Shown one piece after another: positions 20,155 to 31,387 of a DNA stretch of 64,000 bases (its first letter is position 1; the number at the start of each line of letters is the position of its first letter). A model generated the notes under the pieces. The model searched no databases. It was not told the DNA's origin and saw nothing but the letters and a program-made list of their open reading frames with translations. Source of the stretch: Enterocloster clostridioformis (GTDB taxonomy: Bacteria; Bacillota; Clostridia; Lachnospirales; Lachnospiraceae); contig NZ_JAIWZC010000001.1 in assembly GCF_020297485.1 (NCBI RefSeq), positions 3,038,001-3,102,000 on the forward strand, written 5' to 3'. Made by a program: the position numbers and the translations under genes.

Positions 20155-21344
20155 ACGCCTATCTTCTCACTTTCATACAGTCGCATTAAAACCCGTTCAC
20201 TTCTTTCCCATCCAAAATGTGTTTTAGCATATTCTTGCCCATTCCTACATAATTCACAGTATTCCTTCTCTCCCATGTTTATAATATCTATTATTGTCTG
20301 TACAAACTCTAATTCTGTTTTTGCCAGCAAAAGAATATTGCCTTCCTCATCAATTCCTTCTGCTCCTATATTCGTTGTCACAACCGGTGTTCCAAGAGCT
20401 AGGCTTCGCAAAACTTTCAGCTTAATTCCTGCACCTAATGTTAATGGAAATACAGCAATACCAGACATCAATACATACTCGTCCACATCTTCAACAAATC
20501 CAGTAATATAAACCGTGTCACTTTCTAACCGTCTTAACTCAGGTGGAGGATTATTTCCAACAATATAAATATTCACCAGATAACCTGCATTTTTTAGCTG
20601 TTCTCCTAAACGAATCAAGCTCATTGCCGCTGCAGCATTTTCCTCTCTTCCCATCTGTCCCAAAAAGCATAGCGTGTTTCGTTCTTTTTCCTGGTATTTC
20701 GGTTCTTCCATCATACCATCTTCAATTCCAAAATATGGGTTGAGCACATAAATCCCAGATAATCCATACTGTTTTTCCAAAAGCACTTTATCTTTGTGAC
20801 TAAATGTCATAACTGCATCAGCACGGCGACAATAAATCTTCTCATAATGATATAGTCTGCGTATCTGATAAGAAAGATATCTTTTTTTCAATCCCTGCTC
20901 TTGCTTTGCCCTACGCTCATAAGATTGCGTTGTCACATCATGTTCTGTCATATAATAACGTAATCTTGGAAATAATCGACATATCCACTGATATTGTGCC
21001 ATTGATGCATATTCACCATGAATAGCATCTATACGATAACGCCACACACACCAAACAAGCAGTGCTGAAAATCGAAATGAAGATCTTGCTGCAAAATATG
21101 CTGGAAACCATGGTTCAAATAAAACATGTAATGCTTTGCTCCATTTATACAATTTCACAAAATGATATCTTGCATCTTTTTTTAATTTGTTGGCAAGTAC
21201 CTGATCAAAGTCCGACGCAATAAATGTTAAGACATACACCTCATTCCATGTTCTTAGCGTTTCTATTTGACGTCCCATGCAGACACCACCTGCGTGATTC
21301 GTTTCTAGAGAAGGAAGATATGGCGATATATGCAGTATATTCAT
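20151..21344 (-). CDS. GT4-family glycosyltransferase
   Basis: A GT-B glycosyltransferase of 397 residues. The N-terminal domain opens MNILHISPYLPSLETNHAGG, with an HGEYASMAQ and TEHDV region. The C-terminal donor domain has LCFLGQMGREENAAA and an FPLTLGAGIKLKVLRSLALG motif with the GT4 glutamate/lysine region partly altered (IKLKVLRSLALGTPVVTTNIGAEGID). It overlaps both neighbours by 4 bp, indicating coupled translation. The linkage formed is unknown. Confidence 0.88.
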   Translation of the reverse strand: MNILHISPYLPSLETNHAGGVCMGRQIETLRTWNEVYVLTFIASDFDQVLANKLKKDARYHFVKLYKWSKALHVLFEPWFPAYFAARSSFRFSALLVWCVWRYRIDAIHGEYASMAQYQWICRLFPRLRYYMTEHDVTTQSYERRAKQEQGLKKRYLSYQIRRLYHYEKIYCRRADAVMTFSHKDKVLLEKQYGLSGIYVLNPYFGIEDGMMEEPKYQEKERNTLCFLGQMGREENAAAAMSLIRLGEQLKNAGYLVNIYIVGNNPPPELRRLESDTVYITGFVEDVDEYVLMSGIAVFPLTLGAGIKLKVLRSLALGTPVVTTNIGAEGIDEEGNILLLAKTELEFVQTIIDIINMGEKEYCELCRNGQEYAKTHFGWERSERVLMRLYESEKIGV

Positions 21345-22492
21345 TTTTCAATTCCTCTCTGTATTTCCAGTTGACTCCAGGCTTTTTCCATTTGAATATA
21401 AAAAGCAGGCACGGAAAATTTTTCTTCGTATACATGTCTTATATGAGCACGCATCTTGACAGTATCTTCAGCCAAGTGAATCATATTATTTATCTGCTCG
21501 TCATTCATTGATGGATAGCAGTTGAATCCGACTTTCTCCTCTTCCACTAAGCGCCAGGTATCGCCTAATATGTTATTAAGAATTGGTAGCCCATATGCAA
21601 AGTATTCAACTGACTTCATAGTCAATCCCACACACACCTCAGGTTTCATAATATTCAATCCATAATGACATTGTTGAATAATACTACCCTTAACATCCCC
21701 ATCGTAAATTACTCCCTCATCAATTACCTCAATTCCCGCTTTCTCCAGTGCTCTAATAAATTGCGTTTTATTTTCACCTTTTCCAATTATATGGCATATT
21801 ACCTTCTTTTTCCTATTTAAGCGCTCCATAATACTTACAATTGTTTCTATATCGATAATATGATTAACTGTACCCAAATAACAGATATGAATAAGGTCTA
21901 AATCTGGTACTTTCATCCACTTTGGCTTTTTTATATCCTTAGGCCAATATACAGTTTGAGGAGTATATCCTAAGTTTTTCTTAAGCATTTCAGAAAACAC
22001 ACCACATTCTGTTACTACCAAATCTGCCTTTTTTAAATTATTGTCTCTCATTTTTCTCCAAACAGAAAAAGGCCAGAATGCCTTTCCCAATCGGAAAGGC
22101 AGAGACTCCGGCCACATATCTAAAATATCATAAATCAGAATTCCTTCACACTTTTTTTTGACTTCAGAGGTAAACTTCGCTAAAGAATTGGCTGGGAGCA
22201 ACACATAAAGCACCTCTGGCTCTTCGTCGATGGCTATTTGAGATACTCGTTTTGCATAATCGTACAAAGAATACACTCGTTTTAAAGAAAGATTCTTTTG
22301 ATATGCCAGCATAGGAATATATCTGTGATTCTTCTTTTTGTAATATCTTTTTTGCTTCAAATGATGATCAAATTCCGGTTCAAATACCAGGATATTATAC
22401 CCTTTTGAAGAAAGAAACTCCTCGATAGCATTTACCCTGCTTTCATAAGTGGACGAACTCGTAATTATAACCGCCTTATTTTTTCGTACCAT
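21341..22492 (-). CDS. GT4-type glycosyltransferase
   Basis: A GT-B fold protein of 383 residues. It includes IYDILDMWPESL and DLVVTECGVFSEML in the acceptor half, and HICYLGTVNHIIDIETIV, GLTMKSVEYFAYGLPILNNI in the donor half, the latter being the usual EX7E-like region. Its 5' end overlaps the sugar transferase gene by 17 bp and its 3' end overlaps the next GT4 gene by 4 bp. It acts early in repeat-unit assembly, judging from position just after the initiating enzyme. Confidence 0.85.
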   Translation of the reverse strand: MVRKNKAVIITSSSTYESRVNAIEEFLSSKGYNILVFEPEFDHHLKQKRYYKKKNHRYIPMLAYQKNLSLKRVYSLYDYAKRVSQIAIDEEPEVLYVLLPANSLAKFTSEVKKKCEGILIYDILDMWPESLPFRLGKAFWPFSVWRKMRDNNLKKADLVVTECGVFSEMLKKNLGYTPQTVYWPKDIKKPKWMKVPDLDLIHICYLGTVNHIIDIETIVSIMERLNRKKKVICHIIGKGENKTQFIRALEKAGIEVIDEGVIYDGDVKGSIIQQCHYGLNIMKPEVCVGLTMKSVEYFAYGLPILNNILGDTWRLVEEEKVGFNCYPSMNDEQINNMIHLAEDTVKMRAHIRHVYEEKFSVPAFYIQMEKAWSQLEIQRGIEK

Positions 22493-23858
22493 TCTTTGCT
22501 TCCTCTATATCCAGTGTTGCACACTGCTCCTCTGTAAAGCCTTCTGTACTGTCCTTCATAAAGAGGATCTTGACTGTAAGAAATATTATCTCCATGTCCA
22601 TCAGCCATGAATAATTCTGAATATACATCAAATCAAGCTTCAGCTTATCATATGGAGTCGTGTTATATTTACCATGTACCTGAGCATATCCGGTCAGCCC
22701 GCTTTTCACCTTCAAACGATATTTAAACTCTGGTATATCCCGAACATAAGCATCTGTGAGTTTGACACTTTCCGCTCTTGGACCTATCAGACTCATTTCT
22801 CCTTTTAAGATATTAAAAAACTGGGGCATTTCATCAATCCGCAACTGACGTATGACCTTCCCCACCGGGGTGACCCTCGGGTCATCCTCCATAGTTGGAA
22901 CATACTTAATAGAATCCGAATTAATCTTCATACTGCGAAATTTGTAAATCATAAACTTCTGTTCGCCTTTAGTATATCGCTCCTGCAAAAAGAGTACCGG
23001 TCCTCTGTCATAAAGTTTTATAGCTAAAGCCGTTACAATCATAATAGGAGAAAACACAAAAAGCAACGCTAATGTAAGTACAATGTCTACAGCCCGTTTA
23101 AAGAATCGTTGTTCAAAGGTGAACCCATTATTACGAGATAATAATAAAGGACTGTCAATAAGATGGGAATCCTCTGCACTTCTGATAATAATATCCGACA
23201 ATTTAGGAGTAACATAAACACGTATTGATTGAGAATAACAAAATTTCAGTATTGTATTTCGTATTTCTGATGGGAGGTCACACAAAATAACTGCTTCCGA
23301 TTGCTTGGCGCAATTTACAACCACATCGACCCCCTCTCTATAATCTATCTTTTTAGTAATAATAAAACGATCATTCCTTGTATTCGCCTTACCCACAAAC
23401 CCATCAACAGTCCGTTCCCCATATACTAAAAGCGCTTTTCTTGCAGGGTATAGAAATCTATACAACCGTGTAAATATAATCCCCCAAGGTACAATTACCA
23501 GCAATTGTAATACCGTCATATATACCAAGGGAACAATCGATGTGAAGTGCTTTATCAATAAAGTAATCTGAAGATAAATCAATGCATTGGCAGATATTGT
23601 TGTCAAAAATTGAGAATAAATAATATTAAAAGTCTTTAAATAACCTATCTTAAGTCCACCATACATTTTACTGAAAATAAGGAGAATCAAACAATAGACA
23701 GCTACAATCATCCAATTTCCAGTTCTATTATATGGAATCTCCATTTCAATATTATAATGCCTTAGCCATACTGTCCAATATATTGCCATCTCACATACTA
23801 CAAGTGTAATTATAGAAGTAAAACGCACAATACGTTTATACTGCTCAAAATTCTTCAT
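22476..23858 (-). CDS. Polyprenyl glycosylphosphotransferase (initiating sugar transferase)
   Basis: The N-terminal half has four or five membrane segments and a nucleotide-fold domain. The C-terminal half is the bacterial sugar transferase domain: FKRAVDIVLTLALLFVFSP (membrane re-entrant helix), LFLQERYTKGEQKFMIYKFRSMK, and QFFNILKGEMSLIGPRAE. It transfers a sugar-1-phosphate onto undecaprenyl phosphate to start each repeat unit. It is the first gene of the operon. ATG 23858 is favoured because AGAAGG lies upstream; ATG 23882 is in frame and also possible. Confidence 0.9.
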   Translation of the reverse strand: MKNFEQYKRIVRFTSIITLVVCEMAIYWTVWLRHYNIEMEIPYNRTGNWMIVAVYCLILLIFSKMYGGLKIGYLKTFNIIYSQFLTTISANALIYLQITLLIKHFTSIVPLVYMTVLQLLVIVPWGIIFTRLYRFLYPARKALLVYGERTVDGFVGKANTRNDRFIITKKIDYREGVDVVVNCAKQSEAVILCDLPSEIRNTILKFCYSQSIRVYVTPKLSDIIIRSAEDSHLIDSPLLLSRNNGFTFEQRFFKRAVDIVLTLALLFVFSPIMIVTALAIKLYDRGPVLFLQERYTKGEQKFMIYKFRSMKINSDSIKYVPTMEDDPRVTPVGKVIRQLRIDEMPQFFNILKGEMSLIGPRAESVKLTDAYVRDIPEFKYRLKVKSGLTGYAQVHGKYNTTPYDKLKLDLMYIQNYSWLMDMEIIFLTVKILFMKDSTEGFTEEQCATLDIEEAKNGTKK

Positions 23859-23938
23859 CGGATAAACACCTTCTAAATCCATCCTTCTTCATTCATACGC
23901 CGGTTTTTAACTATTTTCTTCTCCTAAATCCTCAATAC

Positions 23939-23967
23939 ATTATATCATTCCCTTTATATTTTAGCAA
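23939..23967 (-). promoter_or_regulatory. Promoter of the surface polysaccharide operon
   Basis: On the minus strand the -35 is TTGCTA (23962-23967) and the -10 is TATAAT (23939-23944) with a 17-bp spacer. It lies about 80 bp upstream of the first glycan gene. Confidence 0.7.
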
Positions 23968-24080
23968 CTTACGTACTTATAAAAAAGCTGGAAATTGTTT
24001 AATCTTTTATTAATGTTTGTTTTAATACTTTTTGTTCTCTTTTATTGTCCTTAAGTTTTAACTTGTAACAATTTTCCATA

Positions 24081-25262
24081 TAATGCTATTGCACCTGTAT
24101 TTACAGATGACGAAGATCAGACCCATTGGTTCTACTTCAAATCTAATGGTAAAAAAGTAAAATCTGATGGTGCTGAAGAGCTTAAGGAAAAGACTATCAA
24201 TGGTAAGAAGTACGGCTATGACCAGTATGGCGCAATGGTAGCTGAATGGTCTGCTGATGTTAAGAGAGCTTCTGATAACCATGTTGATATTGTAGCCAGC
24301 AAGAGTGATTCTGCAAATAAGAAGTCTGTTTCTGCTAAGTACGCTCAGCAGTGGAGATATTTTAATGATGTAGAAAATGGCGCTAAGGTAAGCAAGGGTT
24401 GATTCAAGGTTGTATCTGCTGAGTATCTGAATGACGAAAAAATATAATGATGAGGATGATGCTTGGTACTATGCAGAAGGCAACGGCGATATTTATGCTG
24501 GTGAGTTCAAGACCATCAAAGGCAAGAAATATGCATTTAGGAATGATGGACGAATGATTAATGGACTTAAGTTTATCGCTGATAACGGATCTGGTCTATC
24601 TGTAATCGCAGATGATGATGACTATCCATTTGATACAGAAGATGGATTCAATGATAATGCTCCATATTGGGAAGCTAAGGGCTATAAGTGCTATTACTTC
24701 GGCGATGGCGATGATGGCGCTATGAGAACTAATAAGACTACTATTACCATTGATGGCGATAACTTTAACTTCTTATTCGAAAAATCTGGTAGCAAGAAGG
24801 GCGCTGGTAAGACTGGTGAGGATGATAAGAAACTGTATCAGTCCGGTATGCTTCTTAGAGCGGGTAAAGACGAGAAATATCAGGTAGTAAAGGCTCTTGA
24901 CAAAGACAAAGATACCAATGATGATGGAAAAAGCCTTGAGGGTTATAAAAAACTTGAGGATGTTTAAGGAATTCGTGAAATACTTTAAGAATGCTGATGG
25001 CAGCGAGGGTCTGAACACTGTTGATCCACACTCTGTATCCTCTTTATCTAGCCTTGGAATCAGTAAAAAGGCGGATGATATTGATGAGTTATATGTGATT
25101 CCTGCTACTGATAAAGATGGCAAAGCTACGAAAAACACGTATTCTCTCGTTAATACTGCTGGTAAAGTTATAAAGAGCAAATCAAAGAATAAGGACGGAA
25201 ATGATTACTACTATTCTGTTGATAGTAATGGTCTTATTATGGCAGTTTACACAGAGAAATAA
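24081..25262 (+). pseudogene. Cell-wall-repeat surface protein, 5'-truncated degenerate copy
   Basis: Translation matches the proteins at 36455-38179 and 49431-51236 from about residue 205 to the C-terminus, so signal peptide, leader and promoter are missing. Three lesions are visible: TGA at 24400-24402 where both paralogues have Trp, an extra A in the A-run at 24437-24442, and an extra T at 24963-24965. Cell-wall-binding type repeats (DDAWYYAEGNGDIYAGEFKT and similar) are recognisable throughout. It ends at 25262, 25 bp before an IS630 element. It may be a simple relic or a silent donor for gene conversion. Confidence 0.88.
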
Positions 25263-25288
25263 TAGTTATCTGTAATAGTAAAAAGCTA

Positions 25289-26680
25289 GTATGACTCTAT
25301 TTTAATAAGTTTACATTATTATCCTGAAATGGTATAATACTTATAGACCATTTCAGGAGGTAAAATGATGCCAAAGAGTGCTACGCCTATTTTTCTTTCC
25401 AATGATGATAAGTCATATTTAAAGTCCATTCTACAGAAGGGGACTGTTGAAGCCAGAGTCCACAGGAGAGCCAAAATCCTCTTATTAAAATCAGATGGCA
25501 TGGCAGATGAAGCCATTGCTGGCAAACTCGATATTTCGAGACCGACGGTAAAGCTCTGCCTGAAAAAATATATGGAATCAGGCGTAAAAGCTGCCATGGA
25601 AGACAGTAAAGGCCGTGGCCGCAGGATTGAAATTACCGATGATGCAAAGGCATGGGTAATCAATATTGCCTGCCAAAAGCCTTCCGCATTCGGCCTCCCG
25701 GCAGAGTTATGGTATCCATTGAGCCTTACCCGCTACATCAATTCCGTTGCTGAACAGGAAGGATATCCCCGTATGGCGACAGCATCTGAGTTTTCTATCC
25801 GGAAGATACTTAGGAAAGCAATGCTTAATCCCCATAAGGTCACCTATTATTGTGAAAAACGGGATCCTGACTTTGAAAAGAAGATGCATGATGTGCTGGT
25901 CATTTACAAACAGGTTGAACTCCGCTTTGATGAAAATGGAAGTTTGATTCCGTTTGCCGGTGATGAAGAGCCGGTACATACATTATCCTATGATGAAAAG
26001 CCCGGGATCCAAGCGATTGCCACCACAACCGGGGACAGGCCCCCGGCTGCCAGTACGGAAAAAATGTCCACCGTACAGCGTGATTATGAGTATAAACGTC
26101 TGGGGACGCTCTCCCTATTGGCAGCGATTGACCTGTTGACCGGGGAAGCTATCCCACTGGTAAGCAATACTCATAAAAGCAGCGATTTTGTAACATTCCT
26201 TAAAATATTGGATGAGAAATACCCAAAAGGGGACAAAATACGGCTTATACTGGATAACCACTCCGCCCATACATCCAGGGAGACACAGGAATATCTGAAT
26301 ACAGTTCCTGGAAGGTTTGAATTTGTGTTCACACCCACACATGGCTCCTGGCTGAATATGGTGGAAGGCTTTTTCAGCAAAATGACCCGCCAGATGTTGT
26401 CCGGGATTCGTGTAGGCTCGAAAGAGGAACTAAAGGAACGGATTTTGAAATACTTTGAAGAAATCAATGAGGTTCCCGTCCCCTACAAATGGAAATACCG
26501 CTTGGACACGATTGATCTTTCGGAAGAGGATGTGGGCACAATCGTCTATGAAGTTGTAAATGCGAAAGCAGCAAGTCCTGAAAACCAAGGGAAACGTGCG
26601 CCCAAAGCACGGACACGTAAGCCAAGAAATCAGATTACTACCAATGCTTAAATTGTAAGCTTATTTAAATCGAGTTATAC
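25289..26680 (+). mobile_element. IS630-family insertion sequence, copy 2 (parent type of the MITEs)
   Basis: A 1392-bp element flanked by TA at 25287-25288 and 26681-26682. The right terminal repeat TCGAGTTATAC is matched at the left by GTATGACTCTA with two mismatches. It contains an 8-bp direct repeat, TCCTGAAA, at 25322-25329 and 26576-26583. Deleting from one to the other leaves exactly the 138-bp MITE structure found three times in this window. Confidence 0.92.
25368..26651 (+). CDS. IS630-family transposase, intact
   Basis: A DDE transposase of 427 residues, colinear with the copy at 1656-2939. The catalytic motifs are LSYDEKPGIQAI, LILDNHSAHTSRE and GSWLNMVEGFFSKM. The start is ATG 25368 (or the ATG 3 bp earlier), after AGGAGG. 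It is the likely source of transposase able to move the MITEs, since their ends match this element's ends closely. Confidence 0.93.
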   Translation: MPKSATPIFLSNDDKSYLKSILQKGTVEARVHRRAKILLLKSDGMADEAIAGKLDISRPTVKLCLKKYMESGVKAAMEDSKGRGRRIEITDDAKAWVINIACQKPSAFGLPAELWYPLSLTRYINSVAEQEGYPRMATASEFSIRKILRKAMLNPHKVTYYCEKRDPDFEKKMHDVLVIYKQVELRFDENGSLIPFAGDEEPVHTLSYDEKPGIQAIATTTGDRPPAASTEKMSTVQRDYEYKRLGTLSLLAAIDLLTGEAIPLVSNTHKSSDFVTFLKILDEKYPKGDKIRLILDNHSAHTSRETQEYLNTVPGRFEFVFTPTHGSWLNMVEGFFSKMTRQMLSGIRVGSKEELKERILKYFEEINEVPVPYKWKYRLDTIDLSEEDVGTIVYEVVNAKAASPENQGKRAPKARTRKPRNQITTNA

Positions 26681-26685
26681 TAGTA

Positions 26686-27986
26686 CAGCATTGCCAAAAT
26701 AATAATGAATAGACGCTGCTTTTTTATTGTAGTCGGTGCATAATAATTCTATCACTAAAGAATGGATGTGTTATTATGCGAAGGAAAACAATTGATACTA
26801 TCCCGGTTTTATCTGATGCCATGAAAAACATATTATCTGCTTTTTCAAAAAGCCGCTCCCTTCCGTCAGGACTGGTCAAAAGAGCCAGCATTGTCCTGCC
26901 TGCGTCACAGGGGGAACTCAACCAGAATATTGCGCCACAGGCCGGGCTTCATTATAATAATGCTGCCGCCTGGCGCAGTCGGTTCCTCGCGGCGCTCCCA
27001 GCCTTGCGGAGGATTGAAATGGACGACCCGGAAAAGCTTGAAGATGAGATACGGGCAGTCCTGTCCGATAAAAAACTCCCCGGTGCCACGTCTGTTTTTA
27101 CGCCGGACCAGATCATGCGGATCATCGGCCTTGCCTGCAGCAGCCCAAATGATTTTGGGTACGAAGTAAGCCAGTGGAGCCTCCCGCTGTTAGCGGCAGA
27201 AATTAAAAAGCAGGGGATCGCTGAACAGATTTCTGAGAAATCTGTCAGCCGTTTTTTAAAAGTGAGGTAGATTTATATCCCCACAGAATCCGTTACTGGC
27301 TTCATTCTTCGGAAAAGACGGAAGCCCCGGAATCTTTTGCGCGGAAAGTAAACGAAATCTGCGGCCTGTACCAGAGCGCCCAGGAACAAAGCCGGGAAGG
27401 TGCACACATTGTTTCCACGGATGAAATGACTGGGGTACAAGCGCTGGAACATAAATATACTGACAAGCTCATCGGGTTCTTTGATGTTGCAACGGGCCGT
27501 ATGGAAATGCCGTATTTAAACTCCACACGCACAGAAGAGGATTTTGTGGAAGCCGTGAAAGCATTGGCAGGGACAGACCCGCAAGCCCCATGGACATTTA
27601 TATGCGATGGCCTAAACACCCATAAGTCGGAAGCCCTTGTCCGCTATGTGGCAGAAGCCTGTGCCCCTGGCGTGGAACTGGGCAAAAAAGGGAAAACAGG
27701 GATCCTTAAAAGTATGGAAAGCCAAGCGGATTTCCTGCATGACCCTTCCCACCGGATCCGCTTTGTCTATACTCCGAAACACAGTTCCTGGATGAACCAG
27801 ATTGAGATATGGTTTGGCATCATTAACCGGAAGCTGCTGAAGCGGAAAAGCTGCCTGTCACATAGAAGAACTGGAAGCAAGCATCCTGCGCTTTATTGAA
27901 CAATACAATCTTACAGCACACCCATTTAAGTGGACATATGCCGGGATACCATTAGTAATTTTATCACTGATATTTAAGCAATGCTG
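26686..27986 (+). mobile_element. IS630-superfamily element of a second type
   Basis: A 1301-bp element flanked by TA (26684-26685, 27987-27988). The terminal inverted repeats begin CAGCATTGC at both ends. It starts 5 bp after the previous IS630 copy and carries one disrupted transposase gene. Confidence 0.82.
26776..27986 (+). pseudogene. IS630-like transposase with two frameshifts
   Basis: The N-terminal helix-turn-helix part reads from 26776 to a stop at 27268-27270. A missing A in the A-run near 27256-27260 breaks the frame, after which the sequence reads EVDLYPHRIRYWLHSSEK and on into the catalytic domain: VSTDEMTGVQAL, FICDGLNTHKSE, SSWMNQIEIWFGII. A second frameshift near 27850 shifts the normal end (HIEELEASILRFIEQYN...HPFKWTYAG). 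The shift site lacks the classic slippery A6G, so I read it as decay rather than programmed frameshifting. Confidence 0.82.
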
Positions 27987-28070
27987 TACTAGGTTGCGTA
28001 TCCACCTTTTGGAAATGGATGCCTGCCGGAAAGGATAAACTTACATGAAATACCAAGGAAACTGCATAAT

Positions 28071-28724
28071 GACATATTTGATTCCAAAAAGGCCGCGAAG
28101 GTCGGGCTTGATGTTTCCCTCAAGACATCCATCATCCCGGAGGACGCGATCGTTGACCTGCGTAACCTTGTCAGGGATTACTATTATATCAAGGACCTGC
28201 AGTCCTCCATCGTGCTGAAGCTGAATGCGGAACTCAAGGTGTCCTTCCCCGCATATCTGGGCGTCTTCAGCAAGATTACCACCCAGACATCCCTGAAGCT
28301 TCTGGAGGATTACCCTCTCGCTTCCGATATGCTCAATGCGCCAAAGGAGGAGCTTGTGAAAATCATCCGCACCACCGCACTCTTTGGCGAAAAGTATGCC
28401 ATGGCAAAGTACAACGCCCTGTGCAGCGCCGCAAGGGATGCGGCGGTCTTTGGCCGCGCCCTGCCCAGCAATGCCGTCAGGATAAGGCTTTACATAGACA
28501 GCTACAGGGAATACCAGAAACACCTTGACACCATTCTGGAAACCCTCCACGAATCTGTGGGCAAGCTGCTGGGGACGGCGGTTTATAACCGCATCCGCCT
28601 CCTCCAGCCACTGCGCGGGGCAGGTTTCCTGAGCGCCGTTGTCCTGATTGCGGAGATGGGCTCCTTTGACCTTTTGTTAAGGGGCTTTTTTCACATCCCC
28701 TTTATTAAGCATACCCTTTTTTAG
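28071..28724 (+). pseudogene. IS110-family transposase, internal fragment
   Basis: The translation shows the middle of an IS110-type transposase: the linker helices and the start of the C-terminal domain (LLQPLRGAGFLSAVVLIAEMGSFD). Both the N-terminal RuvC-like DEDD domain and the serine-containing C-terminal end are missing, and the last 20 or so codons are unrelated sequence. It is a different subtype from the IS110 copy at 30284-33703. Confidence 0.72.
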
Positions 28725-28975
28725 GGAACGGCTTCCAACAAATTTTTTTTCATAATTTTCAAATCACCCCTTGACATTTCTTAGCTGGACTTTAAAGTAT
28801 CACCAGCTTTGGAAAAATATTTATATTTTTTGGTTTTATTACACACACGACTTTACAACTTTTTAAGAAAAAAATATCGTACAGGACACTTTGGTGTATA
28901 ATTAGTTTGCCAACAAAATATACAAAGGAAAGTGACCCTGTACGACAAACTCATTATACAACGAAAAGAACCTGA

Positions 28976-30197
28976 TTGGTAGACTTCATCAATATTTTTC
29001 CATCTATTTTTAAAACCTTTTCTTCCCCTGCCGCGGAGACTTTATTTCTACTGGCTTTATCCATACTTGCCATGGAGTCGGCGGATTCCATCCGTTCCCT
29101 CTACCGACATTTTTTGTCTGCCATCACCCAAAAGTCACTGACTGCTTTTTATTATGCCTGTTCCTGCTCCAAAGCAGATTATTCCAGATTCATGAATGTA
29201 ACGGCATCCCTGGCTTTAAAACTCATTCCTGACTCCCTGAAGTCACAGCCGGTCTTCTTCTGCATTGATGATACCATGATTTCTAAATATTGGAAGGAAA
29301 TTTGAAGATGTTTCAAAACTTTTTGACCATGCAGCACACAATGGCTCCAACTATCTGAACGGCCATTGCTTTGTCAGCCTCATGCTTTGTGTCCCCATAT
29401 GGAGCAACCGCCGGATTGCTTATCTGGCGGTCCCTCTCGGTTACCGCATGTGGCAGAAAAAAGAATCGAAACTGGAGCTTGCCGCAGCCATGGTGCGTCA
29501 GGTCATGCCCTCTTTTGCTTCTCAGAAGAATGTCATAATCCTTTGTGACAGCTGGTACGCCAAGAAAAATCCCGCCTGTATTGTTGATGAATATCCAAAT
29601 CTGGATTTGATCTGTAATGCCAGGGCTGACTCTGTTATTTATGACCTTGCCCCACAGCCAACCGGCAGAAGAGGCAGGCCCGCAAAGCATGGGGAACGCC
29701 TTTCTATTAAAGAGGACTTCACTCTTTCTGCTGAAAAGATAGGGGATTACTACATGGGTGTACGCCGGGTCCTTACCAATATCTTCGGGCAAAGGGAGGT
29801 TCCCGCCTATTTAACTTTTACAGAGAAAACCGGCGGCTCCAGACGCCTGTTTTTCAGTACGATTATTCCAGAGCAGATGCAGATATTCTGCGCATGGCAG
29901 GAAAAGGCGCCGCTAAACCAGACCGGGAGTGAGCGTATGCAGTTCATCCCATTATTGTGTTACACATTTCGCTGGAATACCGAGGTGAGTTATTATGAAC
30001 AGAAAACGTTCTGGTCGTTATGCAGCTATATGTTACGCAGTCGGAAGGGAATCGAAATGTTGGTTAACCTGATCAACATCTCGTATTGTGCCATGAAGAT
30101 ACTGCCATATCAGGAAGAATCATTTTCAAAGTACCGTACAGAAAGTGTGCAGGAATTTCGGTTTGCCCTTAGTGAGCAAATCCGGCAGCAGGTATAG
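28976..30197 (+). pseudogene. IS4/IS701-type DDE transposase, one frameshift
   Basis: The first frame (to 29305) contains FCIDDTMISK with the first catalytic Asp. An extra T near 29290 shifts the frame; correcting it gives KFEDVSKLFDHAAHNGSNYLNGH and continues to 30197. The second frame holds IILCDSWYAKK (second Asp) and the RWNTEVSYYEQKTFW glutamate segment. Short inverted matches (ACGACTTT near 28847 and AAAGTCGT near 30218) may mark the element ends. The single lesion suggests recent inactivation. Confidence 0.75.
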
Positions 30198-31387
30198 GTT
30201 GAAAGAAAAAATCAAAAAAAGTCGTAACTTAATAAGAGCACCAGTAAACTGCCGCCCCAAAGGAGCCTATGGAATAAAGGGTATCAGGCCATAGCAGGAG
30301 GAGTAATCACATAGCCTCGTTTCTCTAAACGTTTGATGGCATTTCTGTCATACTGTTCCTGAAATTTCCGGTACATTTCTTCAGGAATAGCGGAATAATC
30401 CGTATCGGCAGGATTAAATACCTCCTGCTTTTGGAACATGTGGTAAATGCAAGTCAACACCATGCGTGCAATGGCAATGATTGCCCGTTTATGACCACGA
30501 CGTTTTTTTATACGGTCATATTTGTATCTGAAGTAAGGGTTTTTACTCTTGATGGCAGCATTTGCACACTGAACCAGCAGAGGCTTTAAGTACACCCCGG
30601 CTCTTGAAACATGGACGCTCTTCTTTTTACCGGCACTTTCGTTATTTTCAGGAGCCGGCCCAGCCCAGGAGCACAAACGTTTTGAGGATTTGAATACCGC
30701 CATATCCACCCCGATTTCAGCAATGATAAAGGTGGCAGACTGCTCTGTAATTCCAGGAATTGTAGTAGCCAATTCGATAAATTTATGGTAAGGTTCAGCC
30801 AGGTCGGAAATCGTTTCTTCGAGAGTGGAGACGCACTCATTGATTTCATCGAAATACTTTCTGCGGACCTTAATCTTAACGGATTGGTCACGGCGCGGTT
30901 CATAACCGATTATGGAGGTTACAACATCATCTGCCTTGTCCTTTGCTTTTTTAAGAAGCAGGGATTTACAGTATTCGGGGCCAAATACCTCACAGGTCAG
31001 GATATAGTCAACGATGGCGGTCGCTGATTTTCCAAAGGAATCTGAGAGGACGGATGCAAGGGCAATGTTGGAAACCGTAAGAGCATTCTGTAACCGGTTT
31101 TTCTCACTGCTGCGGTGGCCAGTCAGTTTCTGCCGGTATCGGAACAATTCCCGAAGCATGCGAATTTGCTTACAGGGGATATAACTGGAAGGAACAATAT
31201 CAAATTTAAACAGATCCGCAATCCAGGCGGAGTCTTTGTCATCGGTTTTCTGTCCTTTGATAGCCCTGACATACTTGGGGTTAGCAACGACAACGTGACA
31301 GGAATCCTCCAGGATATTAAAAATTGGAATCCGTAGGCTAAGCACACAACGCCTTGCCCAAAGGCAAGTTTTTGCGTGCTTGCCCCC

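Noticed and set aside
26776..27300. Programmed frameshifting in the second type of IS630 transposase
   Set aside because: The site lacks a standard slippery sequence and a second lesion lies downstream, so decay is simpler.
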